From Serinus canaria (taxonomy: Eukaryota; Chordata; Aves; Passeriformes; Fringillidae), in NCBI RefSeq assembly GCF_022539315.1, contig NC_066316.1, positions 68,001,494 to 68,065,493 on the forward strand: 64,000 nt of DNA. The letters run 5' to 3'. Of the stretch, positions 22,610 to 35,400 are shown piece after piece. The notes under the pieces were generated by a model. That model worked only from the letters and a program-made list of their open reading frames with translations, was not told the origin of the DNA and ran no database searches. A program made the position numbers and the translations under genes. How positions within the stretch are numbered: position 1 is the first letter of the stretch; each line of letters begins with the position of its first letter.

Positions 22610-22684
22610 ATCCTTTATATGTATTATCTATGCAGTATTAAAGGCTTATTCTAATACTGCATGGATAATACATATATAAAGGAT
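22610..22684. repeat. AT-rich imperfect inverted repeat
   Basis: The left arm 22,610-22,640 and right arm 22,652-22,684 are reverse complements apart from one mismatch and a two-base TA insertion in the right arm, with an 11-base loop. The left arm includes TATCTATGCAGTATTA and the right arm TAATACTGCATGGATA. It could be a small MITE, a transcribed hairpin, or the product of template switching. The family is not recognised. Confidence 0.8.
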
Positions 22685-25600
22685 AACCAATTAGATCAAT
22701 TTAGAGTGATTTATAGGGAGGGATGTAAAAAGGGGTAAGGAAGGAAAGGTTAGGGAAGACTCTCTGGTGGGTCATGAGATTCAGAGTGAACTCCCTTGCT
22801 TGCTAGACTGCTTCTCAGAGAGCCACACATGGCTGGATCCTATCTCAGACTCACACAGGGTCAATTGTTTGTCTAAAGGATCTAGAAGCACTTACATGTT
22901 AGATTAACCAAGGATCAACTACAAACAGTAATAACAGTTAAGGATTCAAGATAATAACAGGCATACTTATATTTGCTAGGGGGTGTCCAAGTGAATACAC
23001 ACCCCCAGATATGTGTGTGCAAATATACAAAGGTAATACACACACCAGCACAGATATGTAATGTGTAAGTGCAAAGGTGTATGTACCATAACATTTCCCT
23101 CGAGAATCAGTGAACCACTCATATCTAATGCCTTTTAAAGGCATTTCTTAACGGGGCTGAGGTGAGGTGTTGAGCCTCAAGTATTGGGATATCAGTCCAG
23201 GTTCTGTTACCAAGTGATACTTCTCTGAATTTCACAAACTTGAGAGTTTGGGCACTCTGAGAGGCGTCCCACACAGAGGGAAATACTGATACAGCCCACT
23301 GCAGTCCAGAAGAGCTTAAAGGGTCTGTCTTAGGACCACTGTTTTTAGGGCAATGAATGGTTGGCTTAAGCCATTGATATATTTTCATCCTGGCTGCAGT
23401 CTGGGTTCTTACTGGAATTTATGAAATTCCAGTGAGGATGGTACTGTTCCACTTGAGCTACTTTTCAGATAATGAACATTCCAGGGCTGTCAGGGGTGAT
23501 TGATTATTCCCGCTGTCATCTCCCACCTTGATAAGGCAGCAAGAGTTCCTGGTACGGTCAGTACCACCGCCCACCTTAGCTTTCCAAGAGTTCCCAGTAT
23601 GATCAAGAGATTCTTCACTGCCAATCTCTTGTGGAAAGACCTGAGCAGGCCAGAGGAGACGGGGGGAGGGATGAACCTCACACTTGCACTCACACTTGCT
23701 TTCCTCCTTGCCAAACAAGAACATTGTTGGGCTTCAAGGAGATGAAGCCTCTCCTCTGCACAGACCTTGCAGCCTGGTGAGTCAAATGATTCCTTGGTCA
23801 GTGAGACAGCTGGTTTCCTTTGAGCATTTGAAGAACTGGATTTGGGCTTCTCACATCCCCTGTTACTGTGACTACAAGAAGAGCAATCCCACTTTAAGGT
23901 GCTTCCAATAAAAAAAGCTCAAAGGGTATTTTTGAAATAAAGAAGAGGCAGCTGAACTCCAGGGAAAGACTCCAAGAAACAACCCATTTCTCTACAGAGG
24001 TAAAGCCCCTGAGAAGCACTGGCTATCCTACTTCTGAAAATCCCTCCGTAATCCTGGGTGGGCATCTTTTTTCCTGTGTGGTGAGTGTATCTGCACAGTG
24101 TCAGCACTCCAGGAATAATCACAGGACGAATTGACACAGAGATTTGCAGCAGGATAATTGCCTCAAACAGAAGGATAAATAGCTTTTTCTGGCATTTAAT
24201 GGGCCTCTTAAGTGAACGGCAATAAACTCTATGCGAACAGCTGTTTTCCCTCTTTTTCGTCCTTTTGCATCTCATCCATAATTATGCACTAAAATGTTTT
24301 TGTCTGGGTTGCTGAGAGCAATCTTGTTGCTGTTTGTCTTTGCAGTGTAAGTCTGAGCACTTCAGCACAAAGATTGAGTAAAAAGCCCTGGATTCCTAAA
24401 GGCTCCTGCCACTACAGATCAGTGATCATCATCTTTTCTTCATGTTAATCCTGAGGGAGAAGTGAGAAGTTAAGGGGAAAATTTGTCTCTTCTAGCTGCT
24501 GTTCTGCATGTCCCAGTTTTGGGGTGTCCCCCTGCAGGTCTTGGTGTCCTGGGCTCCAGCTAGGAGGCTCCTTTACTTGCCTGGCTTCTGGCATTGACCC
24601 AGCTACAGTTCAGGAGAAGCCACAGCTTCACTTTTGGCTTTCAGGAGAGGTAAGTGTCCTGTGAGACACTCCTCCCTGCTCTGTGCTGACTGGACCATGG
24701 GGAGATAGCAGAGCAGGCTTTCCTCTGTAGCTGGTGGCTCGTCCTCCAGCCTTGCTGACAGGAGAGTAGGAGGCACAAAGCAAGCCCTGCAAAAAAGCCT
24801 TGATGCTTTCAGAAACATGTCCTTTATCTGCTGATAGAGTACAGAGAAACGACCTTGTTCCTGAGGAAATTCAATACATTCTGGCAAAGGAATCTCCTCC
24901 TAACGAGGAGCCGGTGAGCAAGCCAAGAGCTAGGGCATGGCCACAAGCATTAGCCCTGCTGAGTGTTCCTCGCTGGAAGCAATGCCAGTAGAGGTGCCTG
25001 TGTTGTCACAAATCCACTCTGTCCATCCCAGCGCTTTGCTTCCCACATCCAAAGCTGAGGAGGGAAGCAGACACACTGCAAGGAGGCACATGCTGGAAGG
25101 ATGAGCCCTGTGGTAACACCTAACCTACATACAAATTCTTGGCTGAGGAGGTTATTCACTTTGGATCAATACCAGTGTCTCTGCATCATTGATGCTGCTC
25201 CACATGACATTGAGGGCAAACTGCTTGGAAAAGAGCCTGTGGGAAGAACACTGAGTTTTATCCTCACCGTCTGCTCCTAGACAGGCTGCTCAGCTGCAGG
25301 GGAGCTGTGGGATCTTTTCTGCTGAGGGCAGACCATTTCTCTCCTCCTTGTTAGGATTGTATCTAAGACTTCAAGATGCAACCAGATGGAGGAGAGGACT
25401 GGCTGACCACATGGTAATAGCTCAGAAAAACAACCATTTTGTTACAGATAAAGACTGAATTAAAAAATGTCCTGAAAAAATGAAATGCTTTCCAGACACG
25501 TGGATGAGACCTTTATGTAGGTGGATGCATATTATTAAATTGGCCTGCATACTGGTCCTGAACATTTTGGAAAGCCTCCTATCCTAGGAAAGATGCTTTT

Positions 25601-28600
25601 CATCCATCAGGTCTCAAGGATGCTGCCAGCCACTCCCAGCTTTGATTGTTTCCTATTGTCTTTAATGATGCATAAATTGTACGGACACACACCAGCGTAG
25701 CAAACAACATTGAAAGACAGACCATGGAAAAAGTGAATAGTACATTAATTATGGGTCTTAATTTGTTTGTGTATCTTCTACCTGAAACATTTTGCTACTG
25801 TTCTTCTCCCTGTCAGCCCCAGTGCTTTGGCTTGCACCTCATCCCCTCTTGGAGACCCCTTTTCCCTGAGTGCTTGCAGATGAAGGAAGGTTTCACTCAG
25901 TGATGTCTGCTCCATTGTTCCAGTGCTGTTGCCATCGCCTATATAAATACTTTGGCATTTGTACTGTTCTATATAAGCCCATTAAAAACATGTAATAAAG
26001 AGAATGATATAATTTCTTAAAGCCATCATTACTACTCCAGCTGTGATGTGTTGTCAAATTCTGACAATTATAGATTAATCCCTATGCCAAATTACTCTTT
26101 TTAATGAAAGATATTCATCCTTGAATTTAGAAGTGTAAAAATGTAAGTCAAATTTATTGCATCCTAAAAGGGCAGAGAGGTGAAGCTAGAATAACATTAA
26201 GGTAATCTTTAAAACATACAGAAAATAGGATTTTTAATAGAAACACAGGGTAATTTCTAAGCAAAGCTGGACATCTGCCTAGGATTACAATACAGATACA
26301 GGGGAAATACAGATGATGAACTGATATCACAAAAATCTTCATGCAACAGTATGTGAACTGCATGAGAGCCATCACTACTTAATTCCTGTAAATGGGAATG
26401 TCTTTTTTTTACAATGTCAATACATTTTTGATTTTTATACTAATATCTCTTTCAGCCTTTATTTTAAAAAGCAGGCAGAATTTTGCTTGTTCAGAATGAC
26501 TGCACAATTTATTAAAAGGCAGGCTGCAAAAGCACCATTATTCCTATCCAGGACTGAAACACAGCTTCTGGAGGCAACAGTTGTATTTTGTAGATACCCC
26601 AAGGATCAGAATTAAATAAATAAAGTTGAGGCCCAGGAGTAGCAGAGAGCTGCAGAGCATCTTCTCCCAAAAGGCCGTCTCATTCTTATGCTTCTTCTCC
26701 TTCCTGCAGTGAATGTGTGTGCACAGGTACAGGTATGTATGAGTGCAACCACACAAGGGTGTGACTCACAGGTAAACCTTGAGCTATAATCCCCTCTCCA
26801 GGCCAATAATTATCAACCATCTCTTCCATCAAATTTGGAGCACGCAGCAAGGCTGTGCTGTTCGATTCCCTCTGTAGCTGGAGGGAAAGACAGCTTCTGC
26901 CTGTGCCTTGTGCTGTGCTGCTGAACAGCAAGATCAATCTTGTGTTAAGCTGCCTAAACGGCCCACGAGCTTGATGAGAGCTAATGGGAGACTGCACGAA
27001 CATATATTTTTAAGTTGTTATCTTCAAACTTACCAGTGGTGAGCTGAGAAGCCGTTTTAATGATTCACACAGCTTTGCCTTGACAGCTGCTCAGACACGT
27101 ATTTCTCAGCAGCAGTAAGTGGGTAATAGACCAATACAGCCAATTTACTTCTCTGTTGCTAACGTTTAAAAGATAAGACAAAGAGATTATTCCATCGTTT
27201 TCAGTGGGATTTAAGGCATGGGAAGGAGTAAGGGCTATACTTACCTGGCAGAGCTGTGTGCAGGCTCCACAGAGGTCTGTCACTTGGTGCATAAAGAAAT
27301 ACTTCCAGGATTTTGAGCTGCAATTTCAAAAAACAGAACTGAAACCAGGCTTGGACAAAGCCATCACTGAGAAACCAGCCAGGGAACTATAGACTTTTAA
27401 TTCCATGTTTCTCAGGACTATGGCAGAGCTTTTGCACATAAATGCACAAGGCAATAAACTGGGCCAGGATCAAAGCTCTGACTGCTGCAGACTCAGGATC
27501 TGAGGCACACGCATCTTCTGTGGGAAGGACACACCGTGCTTGGGGAAGTTTCTACACAGAACATCTCTGTTTTCAAGTGCATGGAACCACATCACTGTGA
27601 TTTTTGAAGCATTAGTCAGGAGTGCAGGAGGAAGGAGAGGGGAAAAAACTCTTCCTTTGCTCTGTCCTGTAGATCTTGGCAAGTGACTCATATCAATTCC
27701 AGTGCACAGAGTCAAAAAGAGTGTTTTTATTAATTTACTCTTTTTATAGGAGGAAGGTTTGACTTGTATTAACAGCCCTTGGAGAATCCTAGGGGATCCT
27801 ATTGGCATTTTTCCTGCTTGGGGTTTAATTTTGCCCAGGGATTGAGGCAGACATTTTAACTAACCAGAAGATAAACAGAAGCCCTGACAGTGGGTGGAGG
27901 CAGAAGATGAATGGGGTAGGCAAGGTGTTTGAACTGAAAATGGCCATGAGAGAGAGAAACATTAAATAACTGCTGCAAAGGAGAGATTTCACTACCAACA
28001 ATATCCCAAGAAAGAGGTAATTTGTATGCAGCAAAGATAGCACTGAAGCAATGAAATTTCATTTGTGTTAAACTTTTTCCTTCTAGAGGTTTAGCACTGT
28101 GCTCTTACTACTAAATTTGTAAAAGAAAGAGAAATTTTAACAGTTCAAAGACTTTGCCAGGAGAAACTCAGGGAGCTGTAGCTCTGTGGTATCTACATAA
28201 AAAGTAGATACTGCAAGACCAATATCTGATTTTGGTTATCAGGGCACGAAGCTCCCTGTTCTCAGCAGAAATTGAACGCTCTCATTCAGAATCTCTGTTC
28301 CAGTTACTCCTTGCGTTTCACGGCGGCAGTTTGTGCTCAGCTGGATCCAGCTTGATGAATGCCCCTCTAACACCATCCATCTTGCTTTAGGACAGCAAGC
28401 AGGGGAGGTTATTTGCTGCCTGACTCAGTGAGAGAGGGTGTTTTGCGAAAGATATGAAATTTGCAGAAGCTGTATTTCCCAGCAATCTCCTCAAAAAGGC
28501 CCATCCTCCAGCTGGACTGGAGTTTCATGGATTATGTTAAAATTTTAATTTGCTCTACTTCTCAGCAGGCTTTGCTCACACACATATCTTTGCAGCCAAT

Positions 28601-31500
28601 TCCTGGGGGAGGAATTGATTTATAATACACTTGTTAAAATGAAGAAGTGAGACTGCTTAGGGGCCTTTCTTAATTCTCACTGATTCTCATGCTAACCCTG
28701 ATAAGACTTCTCATTGTCCCTGAGATTTCCTGAGATCATTCTCTACTATTGTTCTTTTATTCTCTATCTTTAGAAACCCTCTGTTGTGTTTTTAACAGCC
28801 AGACTTACATTCATAAGAAATTGCAGGGCAGGGAAGTGGGGAGGAAGCACAAGAAATTAAACTGTTTGTTAAAACACAAAAGGAAAATGAAAACACTGAG
28901 TTAAATTAGTGAACTGTTCTTTATCAGGACCCCTCCTAGCATACCCACAAACTGGGGCTTATCAGCTTTCTAAGGAAGGGAATATTTTGTATAAGGTCAG
29001 CACTTACAGCTCACTGATGACAAGAGTGGTTGGATTCAAGTATTTGAGCTTTTTGCTGAAACTACACAAAGAGAAGAACAACAAATGAAACTCTGATGCT
29101 AAAACTGAGAAATACCTTGCAGTTTCTATTCTGCTCAGGTAGACCTCTTTTATGTGTGTGTGCATTGTTCAAGCTTTTAGAAAAGCTTTGATTTCTCAAG
29201 GATTAAACTTCAAGAGAGAGTTTTAAAATGTATTTCTGTACTTTATACTACTGGAGTCAACCTGACTTCAAGATTTCCTCTATAACCATACACACACAAA
29301 CTTACATTTTAATAGGAATTTCACATACCCTCATTTACTGACTATGTGACAATAGCTTAAAACAACATTTGTGCTAAGAATTTCATTAAATAATAACCTT
29401 GCATATAATGTTCCTGAGGCATGTCTAAAATCTCTCTTCCCTGAACAGCAACATTACTTTTGTCCTCCATGTGAATGTTGCCATTTAACAGAGGAGCAAA
29501 GTGATGCACAGGCAACCCTAAAACAGCCCAAGTGATCTTCTGCTGATAAACTCCAGGTGATGCTCACAAATGGAGCCAGGTACATGTCTCTTAAGTTGAT
29601 GTCAGTGATCAGGGAGTGCAGTTGCACTCTACCTTTGCCCTCATTAATGTGTTCATTCCTCACACGAGCACCATGACTTGTCTGATCCATTCATGAGCCA
29701 CTATAGTGGAGTGGAAATAGGAAAAATGTGTGGTTGTCAGAAGGATCCACTTCCAGAGCCAACTGGCTAATCCCTGTGGCAAACATCTGAGGCTGTCCCA
29801 TGTTGGCTGAAAACTGATCAAAAGATGGAATTATATCAACAAATGTGTCCAGGTCTATTAGGAAACTGCTCCAGATAGGGTGCTTTTGAGTGAGTTTTCA
29901 TCTGTGCCAGGCCCTGTTTTGACTTAGTTGATGACAAAGGGGCCACCCACCTGCTACAGGAAAGGCAGGTAGGACTGAAACTTCCACTCTTCTGAGAGGG
30001 GCTTACATTTGTGGTGTTTTAAAACAACCATGGAATTGCTTTAACCAAATTCAGAAGGACAGTTTGCCTAAAAAATAGAGAACAGCAATGTTCAAATGGC
30101 AGGAATCATGCACCTCACCTGCCAGTGCATCTGTGCTTAGAGCTGCACTGAAATCCCCCTTCTCCAGACAGATCATTGCTCCCTCCCTTATCTTCCTAGG
30201 TGCAGCTCCTCCATCTTGCTGCCAGCAGGTCAAGTTGCTTGGCTGCTGGCACGCTCCACTTCTACCAGCACTCCTCTCTGGCCTGCTGTCCCAGCAGCAG
30301 CCCACTCTGGCTCTGCTCCAGGCTGTGAAGAGACAGGAGAGGTCAGAGAGGAGCAGTGCAGCCTGCTGCTGAAGAGAGGACACCAGAAGGAGCTTGGTGC
30401 AGCAAGCCTCTCCCTTGCCAGCAGACAAGGCAGGGACACGGGAAGCACAGAACTGCTCACAGGAGACAAGGATCACAACCCCTCTTCCCTATTGGCAAAG
30501 AAACGGGGAATAGTCATGTATCTGAGCCCTGTATATCCCATTTGGAAATATATTTATTACTCATTGAGCTGCAAATTGGTTGCCATTGTCTGGTCCCTGT
30601 TCCTACAGAGTTTGCCTCCTGTCATTGACCCTGCTCCCCACCTGTGGTCCTGCTTCAGAAAATCCCACCAGCTCCCGCTCCCTGCTCATGCCTTAGCCAT
30701 GGATTAGTGTTGTGCCTTAGGACCAAAGTCCTCCTGAGCACTTCACAGTTCTTCATAGTGTGTCCCCATTGCAAAACAAATGCAGGGCCTCCTGTGCTCC
30801 TACTGAGATGGGCAGGACGTGTCCCCTGCACTGCCTCTCAGCTCATGCAGATCCATTCCTCCGCACGTGAAACCAAGGATGTGTCATGAAAATCATCAGG
30901 ATGGTGTGACTACCCAGGAGAGAGGCTAGGAGGTGAAGTATAAACTTGAAAGTGTTACTCATGAGCACGAGGTGTTGCAGCCAAATTAGGGCCCCACAAC
31001 TGATGTTTCACGCAGGCTTCTCACACCCTTCAAAAGTTCAGGAGCAGCATGATTTAACAGGTCACTAACAGTCACACCACTGGTTACTAATCATAGTAAA
31101 ACTTTCCAAAGCAGGTCTATTTTTGCAGCTTTCTTGCTGCTTGTCTATTGATCCAGATGTCCCTGGAGTCAACCTTGCTTGAGTTAGTTATCTGTACTGC
31201 CAGAGATACTGGGGGAGAAAGAAAGTTTCAAAGACATGTCAGAGGAGTTAGGATTTTGGTGTTATCTTGGCTGTCCAAAATCTTTTATCCTTCACAGGCA
31301 GGTCTAACCTTACAAGAAGGAAAGTCCTTACTTCCAGGTCTGGGCTGTCCTTTTGTTTGACTTCAACATAAACAATCCCTAAGACTCCAGTAAAATTTCA
31401 CTACCTCGTGACATCACAGTGTATAATCTGAACTAACACGTACCTTAACAAGTCAGCACACTTCCATTCTATAAAGACGAGCTGATACAATAGTTAGGGC

Positions 31501-32450
31501 AGGGGTTTGTGTCTTGGCTCAGTGGGTTGTTGCCCGCTGACACGCACCTGTGGCTACACAGCGGCGCGGCCCCAAGTTCGTTGCGGGCACTGTCCCCGCC
31601 GAGGCGCGGAGCATCCCTCGGGCCGCATGCGGGCGAGCACCGCTGCGTCCCGCAGCCCCCGCCGGGCCGGGACAGGGGCATCCCGGCCCCTCCCCGGCCG
31701 GCCCCGCTCGGGGCGGGGACTCCCAAGTTTCGGCGGCGGGGGCCGCGGGGCCCGGCCCGCCGGCGGCATGAGCCCTGCGGCGGGGCGGGGGGGCGGCAGC
31801 GCCGGGCAGGGCAGCCCCCGACGCCATGCCCAAGGAGCGGCCGCTCTGGCGGGGCGCCGCGTTCCGTCTCTGCCTGCTCTCCGCAGCGCTCTTCCTCTGC
31901 CTGCAGCTGGGCATGAGGCGATCCTGGTGTCCGGAGGAGAAGTCCCGGGACCCGGCGGCGGCGCGGGCGTCCGCCCCGTCCCGCGGCGCGGAGCAGCGCC
32001 CGGGCGCAGTGGCGGCGGCGGCGGCCGTGGCGGGGGGTGGCCGTCGGAGGGTCACCTACGTGCGGAGCGGCCGGCGGGGCAGCGCCGCTCCCGCCTGCTG
32101 CGCCCCGCAGCCCCCGGGCAGCCGACGCAGGAAGGTAGGGCGGGCTCGGCGGGAGCGGCCGCTGTGTCGCGACAGGCGACCCCGGCTCCCTGCGAGGGGC
32201 TGAGGGCGAGCGGGCACCGAGGGCGGAGATGGGGCTGGTACCTGAGAAAAGGCGGCCGGGAGGGAGGTGGTGAAGCGAGATGGTGTGGCGGGATGTCGAC
32301 CTCTCGGGAAGTGGTTAAGCGACTTTTTGGGCAGTACTGCTCAGCTGCAGGGAAGCGGGAGGGGAGCTGGACAAGGAGAGAGTTCGGTCTGAGAAGGTGA
32401 CAGTGACCCCGGGTCAGGGTGGGCTCCGCAGGCTGACGCATCCCCAGCTG
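31501..32450. promoter_or_regulatory. METTL24: CpG island / promoter of METTL24
   Basis: Very GC-rich sequence with dense CpG, strongest at about 31,560-32,250, spanning the first METTL24 coding exon and its 5' flank. CpG islands of this kind mark vertebrate promoters, so transcription of METTL24 probably starts a few hundred bases or less upstream of 31,826. No TATA box is evident. Confidence 0.8.
31826..32134 (+). CDS. METTL24: METTL24 coding exon 1
   Basis: This exon encodes 103 residues starting [15 protein letters not shown]. The ATG has G at -3 and an upstream in-frame stop. The first ~28 residues form a signal-anchor-like segment. The block [10 protein letters not shown] matches the mammalian protein, and the exon ends in SRRRK. 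The donor is GAAG followed by GTAGGG at 32,135. The Ala/Gly-rich middle is poorly conserved. Confidence 0.9.
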
Positions 32451-35400
32451 CATCAAACTTGGGCAAAGACCACGGCCCTCGGCGTTCTTGGCATCCGAGT
32501 GCCCTTGCGTTGGCAGAAAGGCATCAAGAAATGGTTCTCAGACCTGGTCTGCGTGAGAATTAGTGAGTTAGCGAACGAGCTGGTAAATGAACCTGTAACA
32601 AGGTTCCTACCCTGCAATGACTGCAAAGCTTTTTGGGTGAGTGAGGATTAGGATCTGGAGATCAGCAAGAGTGAGGAGTGCCTGTGCCTCCACCCCGGAA
32701 TCAGCTGCTTGTGTGGCCAGTAGAGGGATGTTGCTTTCTTCAATGATCTCCGTGTCGTCCTTGGTTTTGGCAGATTCCACGCTCTCAGGAACTGCTTAGA
32801 GACATAGATAATGATTTTGTGGAGTTTTCTTTGCAGAGTTTCAGGGGGAGAAGAGCCAGCTTTGAGGGCAGTGAAAGAGTAGTTTGTTATGTACTTTGGG
32901 GTCCTCCTGTCAGGGCGCAGTAGTGATGGCCTGTGCAGAGACATGCAGGTTCTTAAAAAAACTGGAATGATCTTGAGAAGGAGCACACGGGATTTTGCTA
33001 GGAGATGAGACCACCTTTATGGTCAAAGTAGAAAACTATTTCTGATCTTTACCCCTACAAGAATAAAACCAGTTTTCTGTGGAATGGCTAAAGCTTGTCG
33101 TTACTGCCTTGATGAAAAGACTACTTGCTAACATCCAAACCACCACCTGACTAGTGATCTCTCACAGGTCATGCATGTGGTGTCTACTGCAAATCTGCTT
33201 TCTTTTCTTTGCCTGTTCCACCCCAGTAATAATTTTTTTATTTCACAAGGAGATGGACAATGATCTCATATATAGATTTACTTCTAGATTCAGCTCAGCT
33301 TCTGTGGGAAACTGTGATGTAAAAAATAACCTGCTGCTTTCTGCCTCTGGTTTCCTGAAAGGTTTAGAAGAAATTAGATAATCCTTCACCACACTTCCTT
33401 GACCACTGGCAGTGATGAGGACAACATTGCCATATATTTGTTCAGAATAATAACTATGTGATGTTCCTTTGTGCTGTGGTATTGACACCGCTTTGAGGTA
33501 CCTAGGTCTTGCAGTGTCAGTTTTTGTGATTTTTTTGCTGTTGATGCTCTGTTACGTGGCATTATCCTAAAGTACAGCTTTTAAGTGATTCTAATAATCG
33601 AAGAATTTCAGCATTAATGGTGGAAAAAGCCTGTAATTCTGTGGATTCAGAGAGTTTATTGAAAATATGCTAAGAATCAAAAAACAAGAGGCAAAATTAA
33701 AACACATCCTAACTGAGTTAATGATTTTTGAGGAAATTCTAGTGGGGAAGTAGAGGAGAGGCTGCTTATTTTACCTGAGAACTGGCAGGACCTTGCAGTG
33801 TTGGAGAGCTCGAGGCTCTGGAAAGCCCAAGAGTGTTTTGGTGCACCTCCAGGTGAAGTGTGTGAAAGAAACATCACTGCTGTGGTTTGTGGTGTTGGGC
33901 ATGTTGCTGCTGAGGTCTCATTTGAATCTCTCTGGTTAAGTCAAAGGAAAAATATTAGTATATATAATAGAGGGTGGAGTTGTTGCTAGGTTAGGTTTGA
34001 GATCATCAAGTGTCTTCTGTGTTCAGCTATTTGACTTGAACATGTTGCTTCAGGCTAAGAGAAGTCTACTTAAAGAAAGGGTTTGGGGATAGCAGAACTG
34101 TACTTTGGAATAGAATTTTTAGGTAAAAATAGAGGGGGAAAAGCAATGTTAAAATAAAGTGGAAGTGGTCTGTGCTCTGAAATCTTTTCATGAGAAGAAT
34201 CACAATAGCTAAAAAATTTAATGGGTGATTTGTAATTTTTTTTTTAATCAGGAAGCATGGTATTTCACATCAGACTATTGTATGACAAGATGGGGGCATT
34301 TACCAAAAAAGGCTGCTTAAATTGATGGTCCATGGCTTCAACCAGCAGCTCTGGAGAAAGGCGTCAGGGTGCCACGACTGCCTGTGAACTGTGCTGCTGA
34401 GTGTAAATGCTGCCTGCTGGAGAGGGACAGGCTCCTTGCACAGATCTGTGCTACATCGGGTTGGCATTGCTTTTTGCTGTGGCTTTTATGTGTTTTCAGT
34501 GTCTTCTGTCTGTCCATAAATTATTATTAGTCTCTTCTTAAAGCCTGCAGAGGCTTTCAGGTACAGGAGTATTTTTCTCTCCTGCTGTTTATGGGGATGG
34601 TGTTGGACTATATTGGGATGTGTGAGCCAGAAGGATGGCAGCAAGGAAAAGTCAGTGAGGCCAGACTTTGCTCTGTTTTCCTAGTGCCTCTAGGTTATAG
34701 CTCTGCTCACACTTACATCACTGAATTAATGCAGAAGACTGATGAACAGACTGTTTCCATGGATGAAGTTGAATATCCTGCTTTGTGGCTGTATTAAAAA
34801 AAAATAAATTGCAAAAGCACACAAGGAAATTATTTGGTGCCTGCTTTGAATCACTTTAAAGTTTCCTGAGCAGGGCTGTGTTATTTATTTCCCAAGCACA
34901 ACTGCAGTCATCAACCAACACCAACACCACCAAAAGAGGAAAAAATAAAAGACACAGGATGGGAAAGATGAACTCTTGTCCATAAATGGTCCCTAAGTCT
35001 GCAGGAAACTGCCTGTGCTTTTCCTGACCACTGGTGAGGCTCTGTCAGCAGAGACCACGGCTGTGCAGCAGTGGGAGAGTTTGACCACCAAGGTTCCAAG
35101 CATCTGTTTGTGCCTTAAGATGTGTATGTAAAAAATGTTAACTGAAAGGGGCAGGGAATAAAGTAATTTAGTTTTGTGACATCTCTGGGAGCTGCTGGAG
35201 CTGTCTGTTGTGGTGCTTAAGGGAGCTGTGCTGCTCCCAGCTGTTTTGCTCCCAGCTGAGCCTACCAAAGAGCAGATGCTGCTGCTCTTGCTGACAAACA
35301 ACAAGCAAGATTTGGCATTGATAGCATATGATGGTCATCTGAAGAATCAGAAGTTTTGTTGTGCTGCAAGAGTAAAGCAAATGGAAGTTTATAGTCCCAC

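Larger units (their letters stand above)
18434..31500. other. Intergenic DNA between DDO and METTL24
   Basis: About 13 kb without a recognisable gene. All open frames are shorter than about 165 codons, overlap frames on the other strand and resemble no known protein. Structures seen are an AT-rich inverted repeat at 22,610-22,684, a CAA-rich simple stretch near 21,475-21,495 and a small 10-bp-arm palindrome at 23,411-23,433. Confidence 0.6.

Noticed and set aside
30051..30707. Overlapping open frames up to 163 codons on both strands
   Set aside because: No similarity recognised and the frames contradict each other; treated as chance.
31507..32456. Open frames of 297, 178 and 134 codons around METTL24 exon 1
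   Set aside because: Shadows of the CpG island and of the real exon in other frames; the METTL24 frame (31,826) is the only one with homology and a matching splice donor.
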